Shown here: piece by piece, positions 1-11,813 of the stretch
How positions within the stretch are numbered: the stretch's first letter is position 1
How the letters are laid out: each line of letters starts with the position of its first letter
Assembly (NCBI GenBank): GCA_963082875.1
Contig: OY720101.1
Location: forward strand, 3,658,001 to 3,722,000
Reading direction: 5' to 3'
DNA: 64,000 nt
From: Corella eumyota
Taxonomy: Eukaryota; Chordata; Ascidiacea; Phlebobranchia; Corellidae
Notes under the pieces: generated by a model
What the model saw: only the letters and a program-made list of their open reading frames with translations
Database searches by the model: none
What the model was told of the DNA's origin: nothing
Program-made: the position numbers and the translations under genes

Positions 1-1730
1 ATAAAGCAATCAAAGTGGTCAACCATAGTTTTCTGCCAGTTGCAAGCCTGTGTATTGCATTCACTGCCATCCATAAATTTTTCACCATCACAAGGATGGT
101 ACATGCATTCACGAACCAGTAGTTTTTTACCACCATCGCACATTTTTGTACACGATCCGGAATCTTTCCATTTACTCCACGTGCCTTTGAACTTTTTTGG
201 ACATAAGGCAACTGTCGTGTGGTCGAACATTGTGCTTACAAGTGGGCAATAAAAGTTGGGTTCGCCCGTTTCTACTCGATGCGCAAAACATGTGTGATAC
301 CAATCATCATTGTATTTAAATGGAAAGTGACATGGTTGTGCCGTTTGTGCCATTCCAGCATGGGGTATTGTGTAAGGGATCGTGTCTAATCCTTGAGTTT
401 CGTTGCAATGTTCGGGTTGACAATATTCCCATATGAGATTTTGTCCAACAAAACACCAAGGCAAGGCCCTATGGCCGCCAGGGTTTCGGCAATAATTCTT
501 TCTTAATCGACTAAAATGACTTGGTTTAAATATAGTTGTCTTATTTTCAAAACTAGACCAGTAAAGACAAGGTTTAGTGTATCCTTTGTAGACGTAACCA
601 GAGTAACTTGCTCCGTTGCCATTTAAACATTTCATTAAAGTAACACATGCGTGTGTATTACAAGGTTTACCTCCGCTATGTAGTCTGTACCTTTCTCCAG
701 CACAAGGTTGATACAAACAGTGTCGTTCTGATACAGTCAGGCCACCTCCACAGCGCTTTGAACATTTCTCTGAGGCTTTCCATTTCGACCAGGTACCCTC
801 CACATGTCGTGGACAATAACCGTACACGGTATGATACAATCCAAGATTCAGTTCCTCACGCTCTGCTCTTGCTGTTACCTTAGAAGCGGGTGGTTTAAAA
901 CCAGACGGAGCCGGTCTAAATCCGCAGTAATTTGCTTTATTAAAACTCTGTGTACAGTTGTAGTGAATTGTTTTATCCGCGCCTACAAAAGGAAATACGC
1001 AAGGTTTTGGGGGGCCTTGACGTAGCATATTTTTCTGACTAATTCCAAATACTTCGTACGGATTTGTCGGGCAACGAGGTACATCACAGTACTCCCATAC
1101 CGGAGTAAGTCTTGGACGTACATAGCACCACGGTCCATAGTAAACCAGAGGATTAGGATTGCGGCATAAATTACTATCAACTGTTGGATAACCTTCAGGA
1201 ATGTTTTCGTTTTTATAATTTATTGTCCCTCCAGGGTCCGACCATGGTCTGCACTTCGTTCCCGTAATTGATATTTTTTCAAGTCCTTTATATAGCACTC
1301 CTCTACCGGTATAACACTCGTCTTTCTTAAACCTTGTAGTGCATGGAATATCATTACACGGTAATGTTTTATGAATTTGAATACCACTGCCCTCGCAAGG
1401 TGGAAAATAACATTGTCTTATATGCACCTGAAAGCCTTTTCCACATGATTTTGTACAATCACCATAATAATGATATTCCCCCCATGTACCCCTTGCCTCT
1501 TCAGGGCATAGTACTTGAGTGAAAAAACGGCCTGATTTTGTTTCACATTTTTCATTTTTTATTTCATTTTTATACTTCCTAACACACATGTTATAGGTTT
1601 CATGAAAGAATTGAAAGGGGAATTTGCAATCGCCGAACGGAAATGTGTAATTTACGTCATACATAGTTGATAAAATGGCCGAAAACATTTGGGTCATTAA
1701 AAACAAGAGTAATCTTATATGTAAATTCAT
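1..1730 (-). CDS. Secreted FN2/TSP1/kringle repeat protein, 5' part (runs off the left edge)
   Basis: One uninterrupted minus-strand reading frame of 576 codons starts at ATG 1730 (an in-frame TAG lies just upstream) and leaves the window at base 1. Residues 1-22 look like a signal peptide. Three rounds of the same module order follow. Fibronectin type II-like domains have four cysteines each (C35-C75, C244-C306, C467-C510; motifs CVFPF and CHFPF). TSP1 repeats have six cysteines each (81-130, 311-362, 516-563; motif GTWSKWK). Two complete kringles have six cysteines each (C139-C220, C368-C442; motifs CRNP, PWCY/PWCF and WEYC), and a third appears to begin at C575. All of these modules are extracellular and disulfide-bonded. 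I know no standard family with this order, so ligand and role are unknown. No intron is visible in this 1.7 kb. The gene is divergent from the HIF gene. Confidence 0.85.
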   Translation of the reverse strand, partial: MNLHIRLLLFLMTQMFSAILSTMYDVNYTFPFGDCKFPFQFFHETYNMCVRKYKNEIKNEKCETKSGRFFTQVLCPEEARGTWGEYHYYGDCTKSCGKGFQVHIRQCYFPPCEGSGIQIHKTLPCNDIPCTTRFKKDECYTGRGVLYKGLEKISITGTKCRPWSDPGGTINYKNENIPEGYPTVDSNLCRNPNPLVYYGPWCYVRPRLTPVWEYCDVPRCPTNPYEVFGISQKNMLRQGPPKPCVFPFVGADKTIHYNCTQSFNKANYCGFRPAPSGFKPPASKVTARAEREELNLGLYHTVYGYCPRHVEGTWSKWKASEKCSKRCGGGLTVSERHCLYQPCAGERYRLHSGGKPCNTHACVTLMKCLNGNGASYSGYVYKGYTKPCLYWSSFENKTTIFKPSHFSRLRKNYCRNPGGHRALPWCFVGQNLIWEYCQPEHCNETQGLDTIPYTIPHAGMAQTAQPCHFPFKYNDDWYHTCFAHRVETGEPNFYCPLVSTMFDHTTVALCPKKFKGTWSKWKDSGSCTKMCDGGKKLLVRECMYHPCDGEKFMDGSECNTQACNWQKTMVDHFDCF

Positions 1731-2548
1731 TTTTAACAGAACTTTCTAGTCGAAACAGGCTTGTTATTAATAAATTACAAATCTGAAATACTCTGTTCGA
1801 GAAGAACGTTTTTATACAGACTAAAACTACATAAATAATAGCCAACTTTTTTCAAAACAATCTTTTTTAAACTAGTAATACTACAAAAATTTTCAACACT
1901 TAAGTATAAATAAATGTTATTTCCATATGACGTAACAAACAGTTGTATATGGTGTAAGTATAGACATTGTCACTGGTTCCATTCAAAAATTATAATCAAG
2001 CGATGGTGTAAAAGAGCTACAATTATTATTCACCATTAAAAAAAAGAAACCAAATGAGAATTATCTGGTGTTACGTAGGTTGACGACCGACTAAACGTTA
2101 TTCCCTTATTAGTTTCGCTTAAAATAGAAAAAGGGAAGCGATTGACGTCAATAGCTGGTGTTGTTGTTTAAGCATTCGCGTTTCGGTACTTTACATTTCA
2201 AAGCTGTATGTATTGCGTATTGCTTGTGTAATATCAGTATTTAGGTAAGGGTTGGACTTGCTTTGTATGCAATTTAGCAAACTTGTTTGTCTAAAAACAT
2301 TACCTGCTAACACCGTATATAGAAGTGGATACGTTATAGCATCAGTATTTTAAATGCGAAAAATTTGAAGTTGAAAAATGAAACTTAACCATAGATTTTT
2401 TATTTATATTCTAACTTAGTTAGATATTTTTTCAATTGCAACAGATTTACTAGAAATGAATTTTGCTAAATACTGTTTATGGTTATTAGATTTTATTTGA
2501 CAATCAAAAGAATTATTTATAAGAAAAACAAAATATTGAAAAAAAATA
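1731..2548. promoter_or_regulatory. Divergent intergenic region between the FN2/TSP1/kringle gene and HIF-alpha
   Basis: These 818 bp separate two start codons pointing away from each other, so the promoters of both genes probably lie here. A perfect CRE palindrome TGACGTCA sits at 2143-2150, in a less AT-rich patch (about 2070-2270). No TATA box is obvious at a sensible distance from either start. 5' UTR exons cannot be excluded. Confidence 0.45.
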
Positions 2549-5500
2549 ATGTTATCTGTATTGGAAACAAAACCATCAGCCTTTAAAAGGTAATAATTTT
2601 ATTTAAATTTAATTTAAATACTTTCTGAAGAATTATTTTATATAAAAAAATAATAAAATATTTCTAATTGACTTGAAAAAGTTTTTGACAGAATTTTAAA
2701 TTTAGTATGTAAGCAATTTTTTAGGTAAATATTAATCTATAATAAAAAATATGGTTTTAACTCGATTTTAAAATTCTTTTAGGCAAAGGCGAAGGGAAAA
2801 GAGTAAAGAGGCAGCAAGATGTAGAAGACATAAAGAAACTGACACATTTCAAGATATTTGTGATGCAATTCCCATCTCTCATGACATTGTTAGCCAACTT
2901 GACAGGTCAATATTATTTGAAAATTGTGATAAATAAAAAATTGAATAAAAAATTATGTGCTTAATTTTTCAATGGGTTTCAGTGACAAGCTTTCAAAATC
3001 TTTTCAATTTTTTAATAATTTTACCTATGTGTTAACTTTAAATTTAACAACTATCAGTTAAATTAAATTAAATCATAATGTAACAGATCCTCAACCATGA
3101 GATTGGTGAACAGTTACATCAAATTAAGGCATGCCATAACGGGTTCCAGCCCAAAACCAGCAATCAATGGTAAGTTCTGTAAAGATTATAGTCTCTAGTT
3201 AAAAAATTCATATGATTGTAATGTAACCTGTTGTAGGTAATGCAACAGTAGTCTAAACATTAGGAGAAAAAACAAACCTAAAGACAAAGACACTTTCTTT
3301 AAAATAGAGCTAAATTTAAAAGATGTAGTTCGGATATTTGCGCTTAATACACAGTTGAACAATCATCTATTTGTGCCATAAAATTAAGAATTACTCAATG
3401 TAAATACACTTGAACTTAGACATACAATTGTTAGTTAAAATTTAACCAGGTTTTTTGAACTGGGATCTTATTACTAGTTACGGTTTGAAATTAATTAAAT
3501 TTATTAAAGCATCTATGTAAGAGCTCATATATTAAACTTTATCTTATTAAAAAAGTGTCAAAATATCAAAACTGATACAAATCAAATTTGGTAATTTTAA
3601 CTCTTCATTTACGAATTTGACTATTTTTGGAAGTAGGCCCCTGTATTTTAATTTATATTATTTTCTTTGTTTTTGTGGTTTTAGAAGCCGGGGTTAAGCA
3701 AGAAGTTGGATGTGCAAATTACATGCAGAGCGATGATTGCGTGAACGCTTTAAACGGATTCGTTTTTGTTTTATCCTCGGATTTCGATCTGCTTTACACC
3801 TCAGAAAATATTAAAGACTATCTCGGCTTATCTAATGTAATCTTTAAAATCAATTTGTGTTCATTTAAACTAATTTATAACATATCAATCATGATTTTAA
3901 TACCTGCATTTAAATGACAAACTACTTTTTGGTATTTAACGTAAACTGTGATTTTATGTAAAGATTTAAGTGGTTAAGACACAAAAGTAATTATAAACTT
4001 TTAATATTTGTAGTTGGATTTGATTGGGCAAAGTCTTTTAATGTTCACTCATGAAGGAGACCACGAAGAAATAAGAAATGTTTTTTCAAAATCAAATCAA
4101 GGTAAAAAATTTATCAAAAAGACAATTTTTAAAGCAATACTAATTACTAAAGTCTTAATATAAGGTTTTTGCAAAGTTTTTTTTATTTGGGTTAAAATGG
4201 TAATTTATACACAACATATATAGGAAATAAAGGCATCATTATATAATCAAGGTCATCTCAATGTTAATGGCAAAGTCAACACACTTGTATTCCAAAGTCA
4301 ACACACTTGTATTGATAATTAACACACTAGTTTTAAGAATAAACTTGAAACACTATGAAAAAAGGAAAATTTTAATCCTATTTTTAGATGTCTACTTCGG
4401 CCCAAAATAAAACTGAAACTAAAATTTAAATCTTGTGATTGTGGTTTAATTATTATTTTATTAATAAATTTTTTTATTTTTTTTTAGAAACTTGCGGTCA
4501 AAGGAAAAGTTTCATTGTTAGAATTAAAAGTACTCTGACTGTCAGTGGAAAAAATATTAACCTAAAATCCGCAACATATAAAGTAAGAATCGTTTTATTC
4601 AGAAATATCTTTGTTTAATTTTTCAATAAAATATTTTATAAATATTAAAAACTTTTTTAATAACGTCTAGTTTAACCTTTTACATGCATTGATACATTGT
4701 CGAAAATGAGTATTTTTGTAAAAAAAATCAATAAGATTGGCAGATTATTTCTTGTTTCCCAAAAAATTGAAATCTTGAAATTATATCCACCATTCTAGCT
4801 TTTCACTCTGCACGTACCCAAATTTCCCCTTTTTCCACTCTCTCTTTTATGTTCTCTCACATATGTTGTTGACTAAGTTATCTGTCTAGGCCTTAGAATA
4901 TTTACCATGAATTTTTCTCTTTAACTTTATATCCAGGTGTAAAGTTTAATAATGATTTTATAGAACTGTAAAAAATATTTTTAATTTTGGCAATAAATTC
5001 ATAAGTTTTTGTTTTGCATTTTTACCCCAATAAAATATTAAAATTTTTTTTTTATTTTTAAGGTAATACGATGCAGTGGGGTTGTGAATAAAAATGTCGA
5101 GGATCCGACTCGTTACTGTTTTGTGGCACATGCCGAGGTCATACCCCACCCTTCTAACATCGAACATTTCATGGACAGTAGCACTTTTCTTACCCAACAA
5201 ACTCCTGACATGAAATTAACTTATTGTGACGAAAGGTGAACTTTATTTTTAAATTTTACGACTTTGACATGAAAGGAATTTTTGTTTGTTGTGATAATAT
5301 TATTAAAAAATATTAATAAAGAGTCATTGTCCTTGTTTTATTTGCATAATCTTATAATTATACCTAATTTGCATAAATCTAAGTTTATAAATTTTTCAAT
5401 ATTTGCATATTAATTGTTCGAAGCAGAATTCCATAAATTATTTATAAAAAATTATTTTTGTTTTTTATTTTTATATTTTGTAATTTAGAATTTCCGGTTT

Positions 5501-8500
5501 ATTGGGTTACAGTGAAGATGATTTATTGGGGAAGTCGTTCTACGATTATTGTCATGTTTTAGACATTAAACATATTGAAGAAAGCTTTAAAAAATGTAAG
5601 TTAATAAAAACTCTATAATCAAAACATTTTTTACCAAATAAACTTTAAATATTTTACAAAATTTTTTTTTTATTTTTAGTGTATAAACTTGGCCAAGTAG
5701 AGACAGATTGTTACCGATTTTTGTCCAAATTTGGGGGTTATCATTGGGTTGTTACCCAGGCAACAGTAATCAGTAACCCTCGGAACTTAACCCCAGAGTG
5801 TGTGGTGTGTGTACACTATGTTACAAGGTAAGTTTCATGATTTTGTAAATTAAAATTTGTTAAAAAAACACTTTTTAGATTTTTTATTTAATTTTTTTGA
5901 ATGCGGCATTAGAATTGAAAAACAATAAAATCTGCAAAATTAATAATAATTCAAAACCCAATTTTTTTTAGCAATTGTGTAGAACCGACAATTTCACTTT
6001 CTGTCAATCAATGTCAAAATGCAATAACGTCTGCTGTCAACCGAGGCCAGTGTGACATCACAAAGGTAAATATCACCTCATATTCACATGCTCAATGTCA
6101 AACAGAAATATAAGAGAGAGGTTCTCTCATTTTCGGTGGTTTTTAGATTTCGTAATATTGTTTGTGAGCACATAAGACCATATGTGACATCATAATCTTA
6201 AACTCTATGACTAAAAGCTTACATAACACTCCCTTACAAAACATTTTATTATTTAAAATCTTAAATTTAAATTTTTTTTTAAGGAAATTCTTGAGGAAAT
6301 CGATCCATTCTTCATGGAGGAAAATGAGATTGAAAATGAAAACAAAAACAAGGAAAAAGAAACAAGTAAATAACTTTTTGTTGTTTATTGAAATTTAATG
6401 AATAACCTAACCTGCGTAAACGGAAATTGATAAATTCATTGAGTCATAATATAATGATGTAAAATCGTGGGTTGTCTGTTTGTTGAAAACGTAAAAACAT
6501 GTTTTTGCACAACTTATTTAACAATTGTGAAAACACGTCAAGTGAAAAAATACCAAACAGTCAAAAAATGCTTAATACCCATAAACTTTGAAAATTGTTT
6601 TGTTACACATAATAGCAATATTAAATGTCATTACTTCAAAAGTATATAACTATATCCATTAAAACATTTGTTAGGTTCTAATATTTATATTTTTTTAGTT
6701 CCGATTATTGGATCAGATTGTAGTATTGTTACCCCAACTTTTGCTGACTTAGACGACAATGAAGGTAACATTATTACAAAAACTCCAATATCTTGTTGTT
6801 AAAAACAAATAAAAAATCTTTTTTTTTTAAAAGCATGTATTCAAAACTTTATTTATTTTTTTTGGTATAACAGAAGTTTCAATGGCGAGCATGTATTTCA
6901 ACTCACCTTCTATTGGAGATCCCTGCTGGTTAGTCCCACAGCAAAATGAAGGTAAAAAATTTGAGTTTTAAATACAAAAATATGGGAGTATTTCTATATT
7001 ACACTAAATGTGACCAATAGTTGTACAATTTTTTTATATTTATTTGAAATTTTTATTTATTTTTTTATTTACAGAAACGTTCGATGACTTGTTCCGAGAT
7101 GTGGTGCTCGAAAACACCAAAAAGAACCACCAGGTGGTTCCCCCAACTAACAACACTCCAAGCGAAAGTTTCAACGTTGATCAAATTGTTGAGGTAAAAA
7201 TTATTTAAGTTTACCATTTTAAAATCATGTAAAAACATTTAATTTTACTTAAAATTAATTTTTAAATTTTTTTTTTAAACAGATGTCATCGACAAATTGT
7301 GGCCCATTTCAAAGCCCAAACCAATCCTACAACAACAGCCCAAGCTACAACAACAGTCCAATGTCGTACAGCAACACCAATTCACCATCATACATGAAAA
7401 GCCCACAAACATACAACACCACCAGTCCACAACCTTACAATAGCCCGATGTCAGGCATTATTAGCCCACCGCTGGCCTGTGTTAGTCCCGCCAGAAGTCC
7501 ATATTCCAGCAGCTATAACCAGCAAAGTTCTGTGATGAATTCAAGTTACCCAATGCCGTTACAACAACCAATGTACCAGAACGTAAAAGTTTCGAATAGC
7601 GTTTACAACCAACATGCTGGCGATCTATTGAGAGGAAGAATTGATGACCCAAATCGCACCTTCAGAAAACGAAGTCTACCTAAACATCCTCCTGAGGGCA
7701 GAGGACTATTTGTTGAGAACAACAAGAAGCGTTGCTATAGCGACGACCCAAGAACTTCTCTGCGGCAACCAGGTTGGTTATTTTTTAAATTTTTTATTTT
7801 TTTTTTTAAAACATTTTTTATATGGCTGTAAAATGTTGAAGTTGCAATATTTATTTAATTTGTTTAATATTTTCCACTTAGGTGTTACAAAGTCCAATCA
7901 GGAGTTTATGAATTCTTTGTTTAGCGAGAATTATAACGAAAAAGGTGAGTTTAATTATTAAAATATATACGGGTTTTACATGTTAATAAGACCTTGATTA
8001 TTGGTGTATATATAAAATAAGTCCGGGTTATTGGATTTGTGATTAATATTTTATAGTCTTACGCAATATTGATCATAATGTTCATTAATTATTTTGTTTA
8101 TTCTATTTTTAAAATATTGTATGTGAAAATTGATTACATATTTTTTCGTTTAAATTTTCAATAGGTCTATATATAATATTTTTTTTTTTTAGGAAACTCT
8201 TTTAAAAATGGAGGTGAATTCAGTGTTTCGGATTTATTTCAGCCCGAGTTGAACTTTGCAAATGCCAAAGGTAATACCACATTGTAATTCTGTTCATTTA
8301 TTAAAGGAGTGTCGAAATCTAAAAGTTGAACAACAATTTAAATTTTGTTGTTTCCAAATTTTTTATTTGCTTAAAATACAAAAATTTTCTTATAAAACTG
8401 TGTCGAAATTTAGCAACTGAGTAACGTTGTTTGGTAAAAATTTTTAAAATAGAAATCCAATTCTCCTAACATTGAATAAAGCTCTTTTGTTGCTTTGAAT

Positions 8501-8707
8501 CAAAAAAACTAATTTTTAAATTTTTTTCTAGGATTAACGAAAAATTTGAGCAACCCGAATTTCTTACCCGAGCTGTCTCTACATGATTGCCAAGTTAACG
8601 CCCCATTCGGTTTCAACACTGGGGGTTTACCCAGGGGTGTCGACTGCGTTCACGCCCTGGACGATTCCACGGGCTTGCCATTTTACCATTCTCTGATGAC
8701 GTCATAA
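2549..8707 (+). CDS. HIFA: Hypoxia-inducible factor alpha subunit (bHLH-PAS transcription factor)
   Basis: I read 18 coding exons: 2549-2589, 2783-2905, 3087-3169, 3685-3836, 4014-4101, 4488-4582, 5063-5235, 5489-5595, 5680-5827, 5972-6065, 6284-6365, 6699-6764, 6874-6951, 7075-7193, 7283-7772, 7882-7944, 8193-8270 and 8532-8707. They total 2256 nt, giving 751 aa. The order is a basic region and HLH ([17 protein letters not shown], about residues 14-75), PAS-A ([20 protein letters not shown]), PAS-B ([20 protein letters not shown]), a Ser/Asn/Pro/Tyr-rich linker in the large exon, and a C-terminal transactivation domain. The last contains DCQVNAPFG, matching vertebrate DCEVNAPIQG, whose Asn is hydroxylated by FIH (here Asn716, codon 8597-8599). 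The protein should pair with ARNT to activate hypoxia genes. The best candidate for the prolyl-hydroxylation degron is [13 protein letters not shown] (Pro376), which departs from LxxLAP. AATAAA lies at 9010-9015. Exon 1 (14 codons) is the least certain part. Confidence 0.92.
6284..6365 (+). other. Candidate oxygen-dependent degron exon of HIF-alpha
   Basis: This short HIF exon encodes [17 protein letters not shown]. It lies after PAS-B, where oxygen-dependent degradation domains occur. Aligned with the vertebrate C-terminal degron (DLEMLAPYIPMDDD), it keeps the Leu, the Pro (codon 6305-6307), the aromatic after Pro and the acidic tail, but LAP becomes IDP. No canonical LxxLAP is present in the rest of the assembled protein. 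The degron role is inference. Confidence 0.4.
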
Positions 8708-11157
8708 TCATGTGACGCAAAAAATGGACTGTTTTGGTTTTTGGGGCCGCGAGCTTGTGCGGCGCGAATCGTGTAAATAATTTTGCTTCGTTTTGTGAAA
8801 GAATTCGTAAAATTAAATCATGTGCGAGTTTAAAGACAAAGAGAACACAAAAACAATGTTTTATTGTAGTTATTGCGATAAAAAATTTTTTTTTATGAAA
8901 TCACTGGCGTTGTGACATTACTAGCGTTTTTTTATGACGTCACTTGCGTTGCTTTTCGCTGTTGTCGCGACGTCACTTTTTAAAATCGTTGTATCACTAA
9001 TGTGGTGATAATAAAATTGTGAAATTATTTCTAATTGTATAAGGTGTTGTTTAATTTTCAAACACAAAGTTCCTATGTAGGTAAAAACTTTTAATTTATT
9101 TCCATATTTAATTTAAATCAATTTTTCATTAATTTTTAAACTTGGGTAAGATTTTTTTTTATTATTTTTTTCTTGTGTGTGCTAACATAAATCATACCTT
9201 TTCCTTTCTACTTTCTGTGTACCTTCCGAAACTTTATTTGCAGACTCATGATTAATTGCTCTTCTTGTGTTAAAACTATTTCGCTTTGTTGAATAGACTT
9301 TAAGGAGAATAAAATACTAAAAAAATTGAAGTTTTTTTTGATAATTTTCGTAAAAAATATTGATTACCTTATGACTAAATTAAGGGGTAAATTAACTAAG
9401 ATATACTAAGATATTGTTTTGTCAAAAAATCAAAAGTTTCAAGATTTTTAGCAAAAATTTTGGTAATATTGTATTTAAACTGTCACCTAAAAATGACGAA
9501 TCACCTTAAAAAAACAAGGCTATTAAATTACTCAGACGTACCATACCAAATAACAAGAAATAAAAGAAAACAAAATCAATAGAATATACAACAAGGGTAA
9601 TATTATACTCAATTACATCTAAGCCAAGGCGTTATAATGTAATTCAACACCGGTTTATTGACCGAGTCTTGTTCGGATCCGTCAAAACAAAATGTGTACG
9701 TGCGCTTAGCTTTATGATCATGGCGGCGCTGACCGTTTAGAACGCCCGAAGGCTTTTTTTAAGCAATCGTGTTGTGATGGCGCATTTTTTGGTTTTGGCA
9801 TTTATTTTATTTAAAGAAACACCAATAAATAAATAAGGTTAAAAAATAAAGCAAAAGTTCAATTTACTTAAATTGTACCGTGAAACTGTTTAATATTTAT
9901 TAATAATTTTCGGTTTTTCATTTGTATTATTTTTTAAGTCCCCAGTAATTTTTATTTTAGCTTAACATTTATGTTTAATATGTAAAAAATTTAACCACTA
10001 CTAAAAAAATCTTGAAAAACAAGAAAAAAATCTAAGAATATATCATGATTTTTGTTATTGCGTCAGCAAAATTAACTTTGACTCAACAAAAAATTTATAT
10101 TAGGCAAAATCATTAGTTTTTAATATAAATTTTCTTTCAAATTGAGCAATATAATTTTAGATATGTCTGATACACATCAATGATATACCCAAGTTTCGTT
10201 AAAAACATCAAGGCCATTTGTTTTAATTCGAAAAGGAATTTTGTTTACTCAAATTCGAAACAGTTTGCACGCCCCCTTTTGGAATAAACACACCCCTTAT
10301 GTGAAGTTTAAACGCGTTTAACCCTGGCCAAATTAAACCTGAGAAGTTAAAAAATTTTGCTTATTACACTTTTTCAGCAAAGCCAACAGCTTCTTAAATG
10401 ATATGTAAAAATGTAAACGGATAAACTATATTAAAAATTCGGCCCAAATAAAATTTATGGTTAATAATTGAAATTTTTTTAACATTTACCCAATAGATAA
10501 TAATATGGCTGTATTTTGATTTTAAATTTACAATTATCTTTCTCTTAGATGCATAAATTGCATTAAGCAATAAAGAGAAATTTTTTATCATGTTTTGATA
10601 ATCTTGATTTTTGTAGGATAAATATTTTTACACCAAACAAAATCACGAATTTTCGAGAACTTTCAGTTGTGCGAACAACAACTTTTCGAGAATTCTCTCT
10701 CTGCGTTTTTTTTCTCTTTCTTTCTCTCATTTGTTAATATTAATTGGCGTGTTTGCAAATTCTCGAGCCGCACTTTAAACAAGCCTTTAGCCTAAACACG
10801 ACTTTTCTACGAAATTTTCCTAGAAATTTCAATAAAGAAGTATTGATAAGCCCAAGCCAAACAATCAAATTAATTGCACACCTTTGTTGTATCTTAAAAA
10901 TAAACTGGGGCATTTTCTGTTAATACTTATAATTTACACTGGAATATTAAACAGTGTTTTTTAACAAATAAATATATTCTTATTTAAATGGAAGTAAAAT
11001 TATACACAATTTACATTTTTGTATAAAATCTACTCTTTAGCAGCCTAATGTGGTAAGAATAACACCTTTTAAAATCTGCATGAGGACAGCAAAGATTGTT
11101 TATTATTGTAAACATTTGTACACGTGGTAAAATAAACTTGCAAACTTACTAAGAAAG
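8708..11157. other. HIF 3' UTR followed by gene-free AT-rich DNA
   Basis: The HIF 3' UTR probably ends soon after AATAAA at 9010-9015. The proximal UTR holds a TGACGTCA copy at 8935-8942; another at 8697-8704 overlaps the stop codon. Beyond about 9050 I see only AT-rich sequence without a convincing ORF, a somewhat GC-richer patch near 9630-9790, and a pyrimidine-rich stretch near 10685-10735. Some of the last few hundred bases may be promoter for INO80C. Confidence 0.5.
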
Positions 11158-11634
11158 ATGGAGACAAAAGCTGCAAAAAACAACAGAAAACGGGGCAAAA
11201 GTCCCGCTTCAAATCCGACCAAAAATCGCAAAAAGAGGCAAACTGTAAATAAAGAAGAAATAGAAATAGACGTAGAAGAAATAAAACCTAATATAAACAA
11301 ACAAACAAAAATACCTAAACAAAATTTGTTTAAAAACCCAAAGTATAGAGAAACTGGTTTTACAGCAAAAACGAAGACATGGAAAAATTTGAAGCAAATT
11401 TTAGTCAGTGAAAAATCACAGAAATCGCAAAACCAAATAACTTATGCAAGTTTAACTGCTGGACCTTCAAAGAAACCAATTAAGAAGTATTCTGATATAT
11501 CAGGCCTACCTGCTTTATATACAGATCCACATACAAAGTTAAGATATTCAAACTCTGATGAATATAGAGAAATACAACATTTATCTACTGATAGAGTTAT
11601 AGGATTTTTAATGCTACGACAAACAGATAATTGA
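11158..11634 (+). CDS. INO80C: INO80 complex subunit C (Ies6 homologue), intronless
   Basis: A single 158-aa ORF. The N-terminal 60 residues are Lys/Arg-rich and probably disordered. KTWKNLKQIL (about residue 75) matches the conserved KTWRNLKQIL of animal INO80C. The YL1-C domain follows (KKYSDISGLPALYTDP, then TKLRYSNSDEY), ending near residue 152. INO80C/Ies6 is a nuclear subunit of the INO80 chromatin remodeller and binds its actin-related-protein module. The length fits the family. Sarcosine dehydrogenase begins only 179 bp downstream on the same strand, which may mean shared transcription. No canonical poly(A) signal was seen immediately after the stop. Confidence 0.93.
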   Translation: METKAAKNNRKRGKSPASNPTKNRKKRQTVNKEEIEIDVEEIKPNINKQTKIPKQNLFKNPKYRETGFTAKTKTWKNLKQILVSEKSQKSQNQITYASLTAGPSKKPIKKYSDISGLPALYTDPHTKLRYSNSDEYREIQHLSTDRVIGFLMLRQTDN

Positions 11635-11813
11635 CTCATTTTTAAACTGCATTTAAAAACTTTTTTATTAAAAACCTATTACTAAACAATTAAAAAGTTT
11701 TTTGAATTTGTTATATGCTTATAATAACTATAAAAATGATTGCATATTTTTTCTTTATATATTTTTAGTTGTTTAAAATGTTAATTGCATAGATCTTAAC
11801 AAAATTCACAGAT
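11635..11813 (+). promoter_or_regulatory. Short spacer INO80C-SARDH with possible trans-splice acceptor
   Basis: The 179-bp spacer contains a pyrimidine-rich stretch ending in an AG acceptor-like site at about 11755-11768 (TATATATTTTTAG), 45 bp before the SARDH ATG. No AATAAA was seen. Tunicates are known to use spliced-leader trans-splicing and closely spaced operon genes, so this may be a leader acceptor. A plain promoter is equally possible. Confidence 0.3.

Noticed and set aside
40-1025. Plus-strand ORFs at the left edge
   Set aside because: Shadows of the minus-strand FN2/TSP1/kringle frame, which has all domain cysteines in register.
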